A stretch of DNA of 64,000 nucleotides from Clavulina sp. PMI_390 (Eukaryota; Basidiomycota; Agaricomycetes; Cantharellales; Hydnaceae): NCBI GenBank assembly GCA_015039315.1, contig WIDE01000092.1:1-64000 (forward strand). Reading direction: 5' to 3'. This document shows, one piece after another, positions 22,690-34,900 of the stretch. The notes beneath the pieces were generated by a model that saw only the letters and a list, made by a program, of their open reading frames with translations, was not told the DNA's origin and did not search any database. The position numbers were made by a program, and so were the translations under genes. Each line of letters opens with the position of its first letter. Position 1 is the first letter of the stretch.

Positions 22690-23040
22690 CTACAGGTTAG
22701 AAGCTATGCGTCCTGCATTGTTCGTCGAATGTAATCGTTCACTCCGCACCTCAGTGAGGATGAGATCATCGAGTAAGAGTCGCATGTCGTACAGAAACTC
22801 CATAATCGCCCCACACTCCAACGACCAAGATCTTACGTCCACTCTGCCCAGTATACGCACACAACATCGTCTTTTGTTGGTGCTAATCGTACGGTGTGCC
22901 GTACTAATCGATTCTGAGTAGGCCCAAGAGTCCCTAAGATAGTGAAGCTTGGGCTCAAGCATTTCACGGGCCCCATGATGCTCAGATAACCAGCTTGACG
23001 AGATGACGGATAGTCGAGTGATGAGCACTATCAGCGTCAC
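22690..23040 (-). CDS. unassigned coding-like fragment
   Basis: A 116-codon frame starting with a hydrophobic segment (MTLIVLITRLSVI), then text of ordinary composition such as SLECGAIMEFLYDMRLLLDDL. No domain is known to me and no flanking exons could be linked with confidence. It may be a remnant or one exon of a gene extending toward the gap. Confidence 0.2.
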   Translation of the reverse strand: MTLIVLITRLSVISSSWLSEHHGAREMLEPKLHYLRDSWAYSESISTAHRTISTNKRRCCVRILGRVDVRSWSLECGAIMEFLYDMRLLLDDLILTEVRSERLHSTNNAGRIASNL

Positions 23041-24998
23041 GTGGATATGCCGTCAGCACAACTCAAACAGCCCCCTTTCAATCGTTGATGGCTTGGCTTT
23101 CATCGAAATAGTGCTCTGAGAGGCGGAGATCATCTAAGTAGAGAACCTAATCCTCCCTCATTCGTGGTTCTGTGATATCTTAGTGGTCAGCTTGCTGTCA
23201 AGACCCACCGGCCTGCCACGTATCTGCAATAGTCGACCTCTCGATTGAACCGTTGCACATTGTAGAATGTCACCATCGCGGCCATCGGATATCTCCTTAA
23301 CATCTCGCAAGTGGCCAGCTCCGATCCGCGATCCGACCACGGCCACCGCCGCCATTTGCTCTGTCTCTCGTTCATTCATCTTACAATGATGTCCCTCTGG
23401 AGCCATGATCTCGGAGCCTTAAGCCATGGGTCCCTCTCTGCTCAGCCTCCACTGTGGCTGTCAGTACTTCTCAGGCTATGTCCGTATTGTTCATGCGCTT
23501 GAGTCATCTGCTCACTTCCTCGGCTTGTGCCTTTCTCTCCTCATCGATCGCCCGATCTCGGTAGTCTCATGACTTGCTTTGTTGTTTCTGCACGTGAAAA
23601 GATATCGCTCCAATTTCGCGCTCGATGTGCTTGGCGATCTCTCCGAACTTACAAGAAACCTTGCAGAGTTTGTACAAACTGCACTTGTTTTATAGTTTGT
23701 TCTCTGTTCAAGACTTTGATGTTCTCGTCGTGGGTCCTCCGGCCCTCGTTATTTTGGTGACTATGAAGGCTCTTCCATGATTTGTCATCCAAGTAGGTGG
23801 CGGTCAGTTCACCAGTAGGCTTTTATGCCCCATCGATTTACTCATGTCACAGAGGACAGAGTGTATCAGATCATCACGACTCGATGTTCTTCAATAGGAT
23901 TGACATCTTCGGTCTTTTTAGTCGTTCCATCATCACATGGCAACACCTGAGCTTCACAGAGCCCCTGTCCTATCCAACCCTTGCCACCCTTTGACGTCGT
24001 GCCCTTTCGCAGCCACGAATAGAAGTCTACATGCAGTTGTATGCACCAAAGCCTACCCCACTTTCTTCTTCTATACGGATCAAGTAGGTCTGTTCTCAGA
24101 CTCAACGACTATACTGGTGATTGCATGTATCGATAAGTTCTGTGGATCGCATGATTTTGTTGTCTTCGAGCAAACATTGTGTCCAAAATAGCATGTGGTT
24201 TGCCGTATCAAGGACTTCTTTTATTTGACTTTTGATCATGTGATAATCGATGTGCTAGCAGAAAGACTTGACGAACAGGACCAGTTCAAGGCTTTTGGTC
24301 ACTTGAAACATACACGTTCCCGGTATTACAACGTGCCGGTCGTATTCTTCTTCCGAGCGTGCATCTGTGCGATGCTTCCTATTTGTGGTATTTCGTCCGC
24401 CGGTCTTCCAGCCTGCCGCACATGTGACCACTCCTTTCTTCTCTTCGGCTTTTTCTCTTTTATCGCTGTAGTGGCGAGTAGCATCCGTTGCCGCCGTCTT
24501 TACGAGCTCTGTGCAATCTACTTTGCATCTCTCCGCACTTTCTCCTTATAGAATGACACCGACGTGTCGTATACGGGGTTGTACCTGTATTTGTGTTTCC
24601 GCGATCTAATGTAGGATAACTCAGATGCGCTCGGACAATCAACGGGTAAATCAGCAAGGTCAGGTCAGGCCAGACCAGCCAGCCAATCAGTTGCTAGGGG
24701 CCGGAAAGACCGCCTCGAGGCACAGGAACTGCACCAACCACTACCACTGAATAAGGGAGCGAGCGAGCACTGTATAGGTCAATCCTGGTTGGTGCCTCGT
24801 TCTCTTTCTTCCGTATTGGGGGGACGCTGGACAATCGCCATTCAGCCAAAAAGTGCATGGGCCCACATCGACGGGCTCGAGGCGTCTATGCATGGAAGGC
24901 CCGGGATTTGCATATGCCCTACCCTGCCTGGCCCGGCCTGCATGCATGCAAGCACGCTCTAACCTATCTGCGTCGTGGAAGTCGGAAATCCCGCCATT

Positions 24999-25041
24999 GG
25001 ACTGATTGATCGATTAGATTGATTGATTGACTGATTAGATT
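24999..25041 (+). repeat. imperfect GATT tetranucleotide repeat
   Basis: A run of gatt units with gatc and gact variants, about ten units long. Confidence 0.6.
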
Positions 25042-25560
25042 GGGCCTATTGACTACGGGGTGTAGGTGATTGACACCTGTCCGACCGGCCGTCTGTGCCT
25101 TTTCTATATGTCCCCCCAAATCGATATGTCCGGCTCTGCTCCCTGTCACACCTGGTAGGTCGGGTGATCGGATGATCGGAAAAACGAAGCAGAGAAGTCG
25201 AAGGAAGACCAAAAAAAAGCGCAAATGTGATTTCCGGACTTGCACTTCGTATTTCCGTTTCGAACTTGGCGCTGGGCGGCATCGCGAGGCGCGTTATGCA
25301 TACAACCGCGCGGTACTGAACGTCGTAGCTCGACCCAAGAGCAGAGCGGTAGTGCAGTGCGGGATTTACTCGAGATGAGTTGATTGCGCGCAAAGTGACA
25401 ACTCTGCACGTAAAAAGACGTCAAATCCTTCAGGGGACAACATACATAGACGATTGGCAATCCTCATAGTAGCGCCAGCGATAAATCAAACTAAAGTCCA
25501 GACTCGCTCATTCTGCTCAAATTCGGGCTTTTCTTTCCTCATATCACACTATTGCTCACT

Positions 25561-27150
25561 CAGATAGGCACGCGCACAAGATGATGAAACAAAAGCAAGC
25601 GAAAATGTTCGATAAGACGGGGACAGTCTATACTACTGCTAGTACTACAAAAGAAGACTCATGTACAGCGACAACTTTGTACGTGTGCATGTACCCGATA
25701 GCAAATGATGCTGATGATGAGCAAAAAGAAAGCGAAGTGGAAAGGGAAAATGACTATACTAGAAAACGACTATACTAGGACGAATGGATGGGTGAATGCT
25801 GATCCTCGATCGATGGGGGAAAGAGCGCGTGTAGAGTGTGTGTGCGCTGTGTGGGGTAACAAACATGTGCAAGTGCGAATAGGGGGGGTATAGATATGGG
25901 AGCGTGTGTATCGTGTGTGCAAGTGGAAGAATGCAGTTGTATGTTTGTTTGCTGGATGGATGGGGAATGGAAGGGTGAATGATGCTTGATGCTACAGAAT
26001 GCGAGGATGCGAGAGTGGGAAAAAAAGAGAAGAATAACAATAGAAAGTGTCAGAGAGGAAGAGAATAATGCATTGTATGCAAAGAAGAATAAAAATGCAT
26101 TGTGAAGAAGGGAAAAAAGGTCGTGACGGTGTTCGGCAGACTATGAGTACAACAAGAGCGGAATGATTCGGAAGGCAGTGACCAAAAGAGGCAAACGAAA
26201 AGGAATAAGGAAAATCGATGGAGCGAAAAAGACGCGTGTAAGCGAGCCGAAAGGTCGGAGCGTCGGCGGGTGATGCTGATGTGGATGATGATGAGGTGGA
26301 GGGAGTGAGACGTGGATGATGTCTCGCGGAGAAAGGAAGGGGCGTGCGGCGAGGAGGAAGATTGTCGGAGCAACTGCCCGCTCACCCCATCCTCTATCCA
26401 TCCGCCTAATCCGCCCATCCGCCCATCAGCGCGCGTGCCAGCAAGCAGGTGAGCAGAGCGGGCCGCGCATGCCCCAACCCCCCAAACCCCCGACCCAGCC
26501 GCCCCAATCGAGCGAGTGACCCGCCCATCGTACGACGAAGCATGGATGCATGCAGGCTGCGGTGCCGCGATGGTGTGTGAGTCACCGGGGTGAAGTCATG
26601 TCTGTGGCGGTGTCGATTGCCCATTCTGGGAGTGTGGGGATCCGGTACCGATACCCGAGCCTAATCTTGCGCACGTAAGCGTGTTGTTGACACGTATGCA
26701 CGCACGCAGCTAAGGCACAGCTTCGGAAATGGGACAGCGGGGGCGATGTTGCGCAAAAGTGGAACGATGAAATAAGCAAGGGGCGAGTCATCGGGTGAGG
26801 GGTGGAGGGATGCGTAAGCCTCCAGTGGAGGCTGAGGTGTTGGTGGTGGAGGGAAGGGGGGCGTGACGTCAACGGGGATTAACGAAAGCTCGAGGGAGTA
26901 ACAGAATTCGAGTCAGACTCCCGACCGTAATATCGCCGGCTTACGTCGGCGTTACAGGGATCGGAGGGTTTGGGTAACGCAGCGAGTTGGTTATAGCGTA
27001 ATAAAGCAGGACCGACGCAAGGGCGATGGGTAGGTATCGCCGATGACGAGGGAGCGGATATAGTGTGTGGGTGGATAGCCCAGAAGTGCGGTGAGGTGGT
27101 AATGATGTGATGATGCTGATGATGAGAATAGATGATGATTTCTGATGACC
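25561..27150. other. purine-rich (plus strand) region downstream of the serine-rich gene
   Basis: Read on the minus strand this 1.6 kb is strongly pyrimidine-rich with CA/CT runs, like a long 3' UTR or 3' flank of the gene ending at 27151. Frames such as 25759-26040 and 26582-26872 are products of this bias. Confidence 0.4.
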
Positions 27151-28375
27151 TCACGAGCGGACAGACGAGATGGATGAGCTGCGGCTGCGCCAGCGCTTGC
27201 CAGCATAGTAGAGTGCAAGGTCCTTCTTCATGCCCACTGCGGCGACCTGGCGCTTGATGTAGGATGAAGGGGAGGTAGATGTGGATCTGGACGAAAAAAA
27301 AAAATACGCGCGTCAGATTAGCTGCTCGGGTCAATCGGAAGAAAGAAAAAAAGTTGAGGACTCACGATTTAGTGGCGGTCGAGTCGTCCATGGCGCGCAG
27401 ATACGCGGATGTGGTCTGCGGAGAGAACATGGGGCCTGAGCGCGGCGCGTCCATGCTGGCACGGCGCCGTCCCTCATCGCCGCCCATCATCGACATCGCG
27501 TCCCACTCGGAGGGGGAGACGGGGCTGGGGAGCATGTCTGAGCCCGAAGAGGAGGTCGAGCTGCTGTGCTCGCGATGGCCCTTGAGACCAAAGGTGGCGA
27601 AGCGCATAACGCGTCGACGCGCCGAGTCCTTCTTGACTGGTGTGGTGTCGTCACGCGCCATGTTGAACGCGTCGTACTCCTCATCACCAAAGTCCTGGAT
27701 GCTCTCGGGATGGAGCGAGGCGTGGTACGTGAAAGGCGAAGTGGGATCATCCTCCATGTCGGGCAGACCATAGGTTGTGGATGTGATGGAGGGCGAGTAA
27801 GGGTGGTACGCCGAGGGTGGCGTGGTTGGGGTCTGGGGGTGAGCAGCAAAGGCGATGGAGGTGGTGGGCGTGTAGGTGGCGCTGTTGCCCTCACTGGAAG
27901 AGAAGGCGCGGTGCTGCTGCTGCCTCCTTGGTTGTTGCTTGCGCGACTGGTTCTTCAGCCGGCGGAGGTTGGAGGCGCGTGTCTCGTGTTCATATGAGCC
28001 CATAGACATGCGACCCGACGAGTACTCGTCCTCGTCTTCCTCCTCACTCGAGTAGTTGTACAGATCATCATCGTTTTCTTCGTACAGCGAGTCCTCGAAA
28101 GAGGCGCGGCGCTGATGTTGCTGTTGTTGTTGACGCGCAGCCTGTTGGGTGCGCAGTTGTTTGAGGCGGCGAGCATCGTCCGCCATTGCGTAGTACGGAT
28201 CTCGCGCTGCAGGTGCGCTGTAGTCGTCGTAGCTAGTAGAGTTTGAGTAATGGTAGGGGTCAAAGAGCAGGCCTGTTGGAGAGTAGTCCGAGTACGAGGC
28301 CGAGCGCTGATGACTCGAAGAGCTTGCTGTGCTTGAGCTTGCGCTAGAAGAGGCGCGCATCATTGAGAGCGTCAT
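27151..28375 (-). CDS. serine/glutamine-rich low-complexity protein of unknown function
   Basis: Predicted 381 aa. Exon 1 is 28375-27366, then a 79-bp intron, then exon 2 27286-27151. It starts MTLSMMRASSSASSS, at the first ATG after a C/T-rich leader and 90 bp downstream of a TATA candidate. The protein has poly-Ser, RQQQQQHQRR, an acidic patch (EENDDDLYNY, SEEEDEDEYSSG), and Pro/Thr/Tyr-rich stretches with many SP and TP sites. A basic, more ordered C-terminus follows (MRFATFGLKGHREH in exon 1, SSYIKRQVAAVGMKKDLALYYAGKRW in part in exon 2). The split C-terminal end looks like the conserved functional part. No domain is recognised. Disorder plus SP/TP sites would fit a phosphorylated regulatory protein, which is inference. 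Confidence 0.7.
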
Positions 28376-28470
28376 GGTAGACGGAGGGCAGACGCAGAGG
28401 AGGAGGGATGGAGGCTGTGAGGGGAGAAGGGAAGGGGGGGAGAGGGGCTGGGGCGGGCAGGGGCTATATA
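28376..28470 (-). promoter_or_regulatory. TATA candidate and C/T-rich leader of the serine-rich gene
   Basis: On the minus strand a ctatatag element (core 28465-28470) precedes a strongly pyrimidine-rich leader of about 60 bases just before the start codon at 28375. TATA followed by a CT-block is typical for well-expressed fungal genes. Confidence 0.45.
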
Positions 28471-31400
28471 GGGAGATGAAGAGATGTTGGTCAGTTAGGC
28501 GGGACAGAGAGAGCGCGCATAGGGGTGACTGTGAAAAAGCCTTGACACAGCGTGGAAGCGACGATCGATTTCCCGAAGCTGCCGGGTCCGCGCTTTCCGA
28601 TGAATTCAATCCGAATTCAATCTCCCCAACTCTGATTCAAAACTCTGTTGCGCTTTTCTTTTCTTCCCCATGTTTTTCCGAAAAAGGGAATATGCAGATA
28701 ACACGCAAGCACTATAACGGATCTATTGAGCCTATTCGCCGCCGTCCGACCACCGGATCTCTTCCCCACTCACTCACTCTCCCCCTAGTCCCATTTCCGC
28801 GCACTCATCGGATTACCCATGGGTCCACCACATCGACACCCACCAATATACGTGGGTAGTTATTGTCATCATCATTGCTGTACATCGGCCATGTATGTAT
28901 ATCCAGTATGTACAGCTGGCGAGCATGGCCTCGGCGTCTCGGGCGGCTCGCCGCAGCCTCCACCATTAGTACTAGTCGTCCTTGGTTAGGTCATCTCTGA
29001 ATCAGCGCGCCTCAGCTCATCTCATCCCGGTCCAGTCATCGCCCCTCTCCCTCGCCTTCCATCGATTTCTCCCGCGGGTCGGCCCCCCATCCCCCCAATG
29101 CAATCGATCATCGATGATGACTGTGATCATGATTCATAGATTACGAGTGCTCATAGTAATTCCTGTACTAGTAGTAGTAGTCTATCTTCCCTCGCCGCCA
29201 TTAAGGTGATGCCGCTAGTTCCACCCGTAACCCAGCACAAGGGGTGGGGTTATGGGCTGGCTGGCTAACTAACTAATGCAGACTACGAGCCGCTCAGGCC
29301 CCATCCATACACCCCTAGCGATAGAAGCAAGTCATATGTCAGTCTCTGAGTCAGGGTCCCCATGCGCGCAGATGGGCGATAACCACGAGGACGACGGATA
29401 GCTACTAGCTCATCTCTCTCTTCGTCGGATGATAGATAGCAAGCAGCAAGCTTCTTCACTTCTTCACGCGGCAGGCATATCCTTCCGGTTACATTATGCA
29501 TATGCATATGCAACACACACGGTCAACTGGCTCACATCTCTCGTTCTCATTGCCTCTCATCGGCTGCTCCCTTCCTTTTCCCCATAGCTTCGCCACCACC
29601 ACCACCACCACACTTCACACCTCTCGGCGGGCGGCTTTGCGCCCATTCCATCTTCCTCTTTTCATATAATGTAGATTAGTGTAATCTCTTTCTCTCGTCT
29701 TCTCTCTTTGTCGCTCGAGGCACATGTAACTATCTCATCTCATGCACGATCAAATCACTATCCATCGCGACTGCTTGACAAGCTTCTGCTCTTGCGCATG
29801 GCCATCTCCTTCCACACGCTAGGATCATCCCACCTACCTGCCCCTGCCTCCCCAGCAGATCCAGATGATTTCAGAGCTCGTGCAGACTGTACTCCCCAAC
29901 TGACACCGGCTGCTTACGCGGGCTCCGGAACGATCTCCCTGAGAGGAGGCCGCGTATCCCACCTGCATCTCCACCTCTCCCGCTCTCCGAAACTCAACTA
30001 GATCTGCTCTGCTTGCTGCGTACATGTGCTCGCGTCATTGCATGCGTCTGCTCCAGCAGGTGCATACGCTATTCCGCAGGAGACCGACCGGATGCATGGA
30101 CCACCATTCCGTCGGCAGTATCGGGATTCCTGAGCCCGCGGTCTCGCGGGCTTGGGTCCACACATCCCTCCTCCGGGACCGCGCAGCCCCAGCCCTCGTC
30201 CCCGTCCCCTGATAGCACAATTCGTCGGAACCGCACAACACAGTACTGCCACTGCGGAATCATTCAAACTGACTGCGATTCCCTCCTGCGCGCTCACCGC
30301 CTAACTCTGATTGTAGATGCTGTATGTATGCCCCAAGGTTCTGGTTTTGCTGCGCGGTGCTCTGCTCACCGAGTTGCTGAGAAATGGACATCATCATCAT
30401 TCATCGCTTCGTGGGGCTGCGTAGCCATGTTCTATTACATGTACATCTTCACATCATAATCGCTCGGCCTAGTCTTTACTTGCTCCGGCAGACTATCAAT
30501 CTCTCTCTCGCTCTCCAGGAGTTCTCCTCCTAGGCGGCTTACGTGGCTGTTGCTGCCTCGATGCCGAGCGAACACTTCTCGCAGGTCTCCTCTTTCCGTT
30601 CCCATCTCTCCAATATTAACGCTAATAACGTGAGTGCATCGGACGTTGACTTCCACTAGTAGGAAAAGCAGTACACTAGGAGAAGTAGCTCCTGAATATG
30701 AGATACGAGAAATTACACGTAAAAAGGTACGGAATCATGCTCTCATTAGGACGTGTCGTTCCACTCCTAAAGTGAAGAGAGAGCAGCTGATTCATTTGCT
30801 TTCCTTCCTCCATTCCCCCTGGCAAATGACCTGTGAATCTTTGTCGTCTGGACTTTTTCATACCTGCTCCAAAATGCGTTATGCGCGGAATTCGCTTCCC
30901 ACCTGTGTGCAGCGACAGCACCTTGCTCTTCCCGGCGTCTCGCTTTGCTTTGCTCTGCCCTGCTCTAGATACCCGATATCTCTCTGGCCGTCTAGCTCTT
31001 TTTGGAGGTTTGGGGAGTGGGTGTGGTGTGGATCCCACATCTAGATCGACTCACGCGGACTTCTCATCACATCACACAGACTGAACGACCCGGACTCCTA
31101 TATGCGGGTGGACACGCGCTCGACTCGAGTACTCGCCGATATCGCCAACCTCGCTAACTAAAATCGCTATCACTCCGGGCACCACTTGGAGCCTCACTAG
31201 CGCTATTTCCATGGTTATGAGCGCTCGACTGGTCTTTGGATCCGCCTCCACCTGTCCACTCCCGATCGCACCCGTGCCCGCCGCGTCCGAGCTCCAAAGT
31301 GTATTCATTCTTTTGCCTGGAACATGGTTGTATCACCGTGTGCCTTGACCTGCCCTTGCCTTACTCGGTGTGCTCGGTGAGTCACCCACCCGGTCCAATC

Positions 31401-31800
31401 CAGTCCGATCCTATACAATACCAGCAGGACCTTCCTAATCTGACTATACCGTGGGGACCGACCGACCGACTGGCGGAGTTGAGTTGGGTTTTAGTCATCG
31501 GGGATCGGCCTCCCTCGCTAATCTCTCTCTTTTCCACTCTCAACCCATTCAAATGGGAGCGATTTGATTGAATGCCCGCTATCTCATCGGCCAACAGCTA
31601 GCTAGCTAGCTTTCTCGCGTAGGTGGGATGATCGAACCTGGGCTCCCCGGCGCAGAATGGGCTCACCCAGCAAAGACTGAATATCTATCTATCTCCCTTT
31701 GCGCTCTTTGATTCGAGACCTTCCCGAACAACGGACTGAGTGGATGAGCAAAAAACTCGCTCAGGAGCCTTTCTTATTGCCGTTGTTGTTATTGCTGTTA
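28471..31800. other. pyrimidine-rich gene-free region
   Basis: About 3.3 kb, C/T-rich on the plus strand over long parts, with small simple repeats: a CAC run at 29591-29612, TAG units near 29170, AGCT units at 31596-31610. No frame shows domains or splice-linked continuity. It may contain a long divergent leader or a noncoding transcript. Confidence 0.35.
29591..29612 (+). repeat. CAC/ACC trinucleotide repeat
   Basis: Seven consecutive cac-type units without interruption. Confidence 0.7.
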
Positions 31801-34800
31801 TTCTGGTTGCTCTGATTGCTTCACTGCCGCTATCGGAATCGGCGACACGTCGTCACCCACGTAACCCTCTCTGTCTGCTTTTCGCCGAAAATAGGCTTTC
31901 TAACGAAAGCGGCGAATAAGCAACTCCTCGCCATGCATCCATATGCATACGCAGTTCTGAATCGCCAACTTGCGTGTGCATACATAGACCCCGTAGCATA
32001 TGCCGGCGATTCCGACGACCAGCCAAGGCCTAGAAGGAGGCGCCTCGAGGCCCTGTGTAGCGTGCGCCGCTTTTCTTTTCTTCCTATTCTTCGTCGGCTC
32101 TTCCTGGGATCGTCCATCCCTGCCTGCCTGCCGGCCTACTGCCGCTCCTGCCAAGCTTCTTTGCTTCGTATTGGTTTTCGTCGTTACCACCACCGATCAA
32201 CACGATGCGCATACGTGCATATGACCTTCGACGAAAACAAAAGCCCTTGCTACGGAGACGTGTGCGACTTTGTGTGTGTGGCGTACGCATGCAGGGGCAG
32301 CAAGATCGATAACGATAACTTCCCGACAACCGACGACCCTGCATGTGTTGATCGACAATCGTACGATAACTCAGTTGTTTGCACGTTGCCGCATACATTG
32401 TGCGCGACATGCCACGAGTTTGGGGGATGCATGTAATTGTAATCTCGTTTGAGGCCCATCTGGACTATCATCTGGCTCGATCTCTTTCACTTTCGCTCGG
32501 ACCGGGACGTGCTGCGATGTATGGCGGCAACCAGTATCTATCTCAACGGCTGCTCGGACCTGACTCTAGATGTCCTGCAACTCATGTTCGTATCCTCCCT
32601 TCTTCTCGTGTTCGTAGGCAGGTGGGCAGATCGACAGCCCCCTCACTGGACTCTTTACGAGCCGGCTCCACGAAATCAAGGCTATTTGGCGGATCTCGGA
32701 GTCTTTGATCTGGCAAATTCGTGATGCCTGCCCAGCCGTGGAAAGTGATCCATGCGCACGCCTGAAGAAATGCAGCCCTCGCACACTCTCATGCCGAGGC
32801 TCCGATCAAATACACCTGGCTCTTGTTGAGACAATTTCTGCAGTTTATTTACTGATGCTAACTGATTATCAACATCTGTAACTCATGCATGAGCCCTGGA
32901 GAGAGGATTCAAATAACCAATGCGAGATGCGAGAATAATGTCATGCGTCCAATGACGGATGCTGATCTCAACGGGAAGACTGGTATGATCGCGATAATTG
33001 GTTTTGATGTCGAGAACCAGACAATCTTTTCATGGTTCCAACATTTAGTGATATAGGATTATAGATCAAGCCCATCGCCAGTGCTATATTTTGATGTAGG
33101 CACATCAAACCACCATAAAATATCACCAGCGCGCAAATTTGCTCGTGGTCGAGCGAGCGCATGAACTATAATTTAAAGGAAGGGTTCTAGCCCTGAGGCC
33201 ACCTGCCCAACCCACCACCCTCCAATCCACCAATTAAATGAAGGGACAATCACCTGATATCTCGGAGGGAAATGGATGCGGGGGAGATGAAAGCCAAGCT
33301 TGAAGGCTCCGGCACCACAAATGAATGAATGAACGAGAGAGAAAAGAGTGTGCGCGGCGGCATCGGGCCGCGGGTCGAGGCGGGCGCACCTAGCGGTGAG
33401 AACTCAAGGATGATGGTTGGGCTGCAAATCTTGATATATCTTCGGCTGTTGGGGGGATCCAGCTATTGGGGGGCATTGTCATACTCTGTAGCAGTAGAAG
33501 AAATCTCATATGCATGTATGAATGCACAGCAATGGCGTCTGATACCAACAGATCCGGAATGCGTTAATACACTGTATTCAGAGCCTTTACGAAGACCATT
33601 CAAGGGAACAGGGCAAGAGGTCTAGACAAGAGCAATTGCAATGAAGAGAAGCGCGGGAAGAATAGCACGTGAGCTTCTTGTGCGCTTATCGCTTCCACAG
33701 CTTTCCTTCACCACAGCACAAGCGCTCAGCTATCGGCTTGAAAGGCTCTTTGTCAGAGGGTATCGCTTCGATAGGCCTTGATTGACGCTCGTCCGCGATT
33801 TCCCATGCCCCAGAGACCAGGAAATTCGCCTATCTGCCTCATGGTAGCGAGCTCACAGCCTGATGGATCAAATGGACGACATCCTTCTGTTGCCCTAGCG
33901 GCTGCTCCCGCTAGCTTGTTCGCTTGCATTAATTATAATTAGATGTGATAGCCATACTAGAGCGATGAGTCGGACGTGATGAGCTTTGCTTGCAGCACCT
34001 CCAAGCTCCTCATAGCTTTTGCACTGGACTCCGTTCACCGTTGATCTTGGTTGTTGATTCCTGTCATGGCCCGTGGTACAACTTTACGACGTATCTCATA
34101 ATCCATTGCTTGTAGTTATCCTTGAGTTGGCTACATCGGCGCGTTCCTCATCTGTCCATCGGACTTGCTATCAACGCTCTGGGCCCCCCAGATGTGAAGC
34201 CCTGCCATTTAACTCTATCCGTTGGGCTGCTGCTACATCTTTGGGTGTGCCGCGCTATGCATAAGCCCTAGGCATCATTGGTGGAATGTATGACCTACCA
34301 AAACTTGGACAATAATTGCCCACCTAAAAACTACGACAAGAGAGGGCCGCGTTGCGTTCCAGCCCATAGTCACTCTTGGATTCAGTTTAAGATCGACACG
34401 CCCACGTATTCATGACAATCTTGGAGCCCTACTACATCGCAGTCTCAGGATCTCTATCTGACGTATGGTCGAAAATATGCACGCTTCCGTCAGACCCTCT
34501 CTCCTAGATTAGTAACCACACCCCTCGGCCGACCGGAACATCACTCAATACATTGGTCCAGACATCCACTTAGGACAGCGATCAAGTGCCCGCGATTCTT
34601 AGGCCTCGTGTGTGTACAAATATTCTTTCAACTCTTGTCCAGGGATGCTGTATCGCAAATGTTCCCACGATCTAAATCAGAAATTCTCTTGTCCTGTCCA
34701 GGTTGGTGCGGCTCATTCGTGGATATCAACATTTGCGCAATCTTTAGGTTTGCACAATTTCCTCTCCACCAGCGTTCTCGCACTGAACGGTGCTTCCGGT

Positions 34801-34900
34801 ATTCTCGCCCAGCCTCCAAGCAAACTCGTGGGCTCGAATGATGGTTACTCAACCGCTATCTTGTGACTTTTCTTCAGTTTGCCGAATCAGCACCCTCGAG
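31801..34900. other. gene-free region
   Basis: About 3.1 kb. A 206-codon plus-strand frame (31816-32436) begins without ATG and is Cys/Arg-rich with no motif. I consider it chance. The sequence after 33300 has only scattered short frames. Confidence 0.3.

Larger units (their letters stand above)
21717..25560. other. long stretch with no firmly supported gene
   Basis: About 3.8 kb. The only coding-like piece is on the minus strand at 22690-23040. Plus-strand frames between 23311 and 24551 are rich in Phe/Ser/Cys and look like translated pyrimidine-rich noncoding DNA. A short GATT repeat lies at 24999-25041. Confidence 0.35.

Noticed and set aside
23311..24551. series of plus-strand frames suggesting a membrane protein
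   Set aside because: Phe/Ser/Cys-rich translations of T/C-rich DNA that change frame with no splice logic or family motifs.
31600..31680. possible tRNA near gatcgaacctggg
   Set aside because: The T-arm-like stretch lacks a matching D-arm and acceptor stem at tRNA spacing.
31816..32436. 206-codon plus-strand open frame
   Set aside because: It starts at a non-ATG codon, is Cys/Arg-rich without motif, and lies in pyrimidine-rich noncoding DNA.
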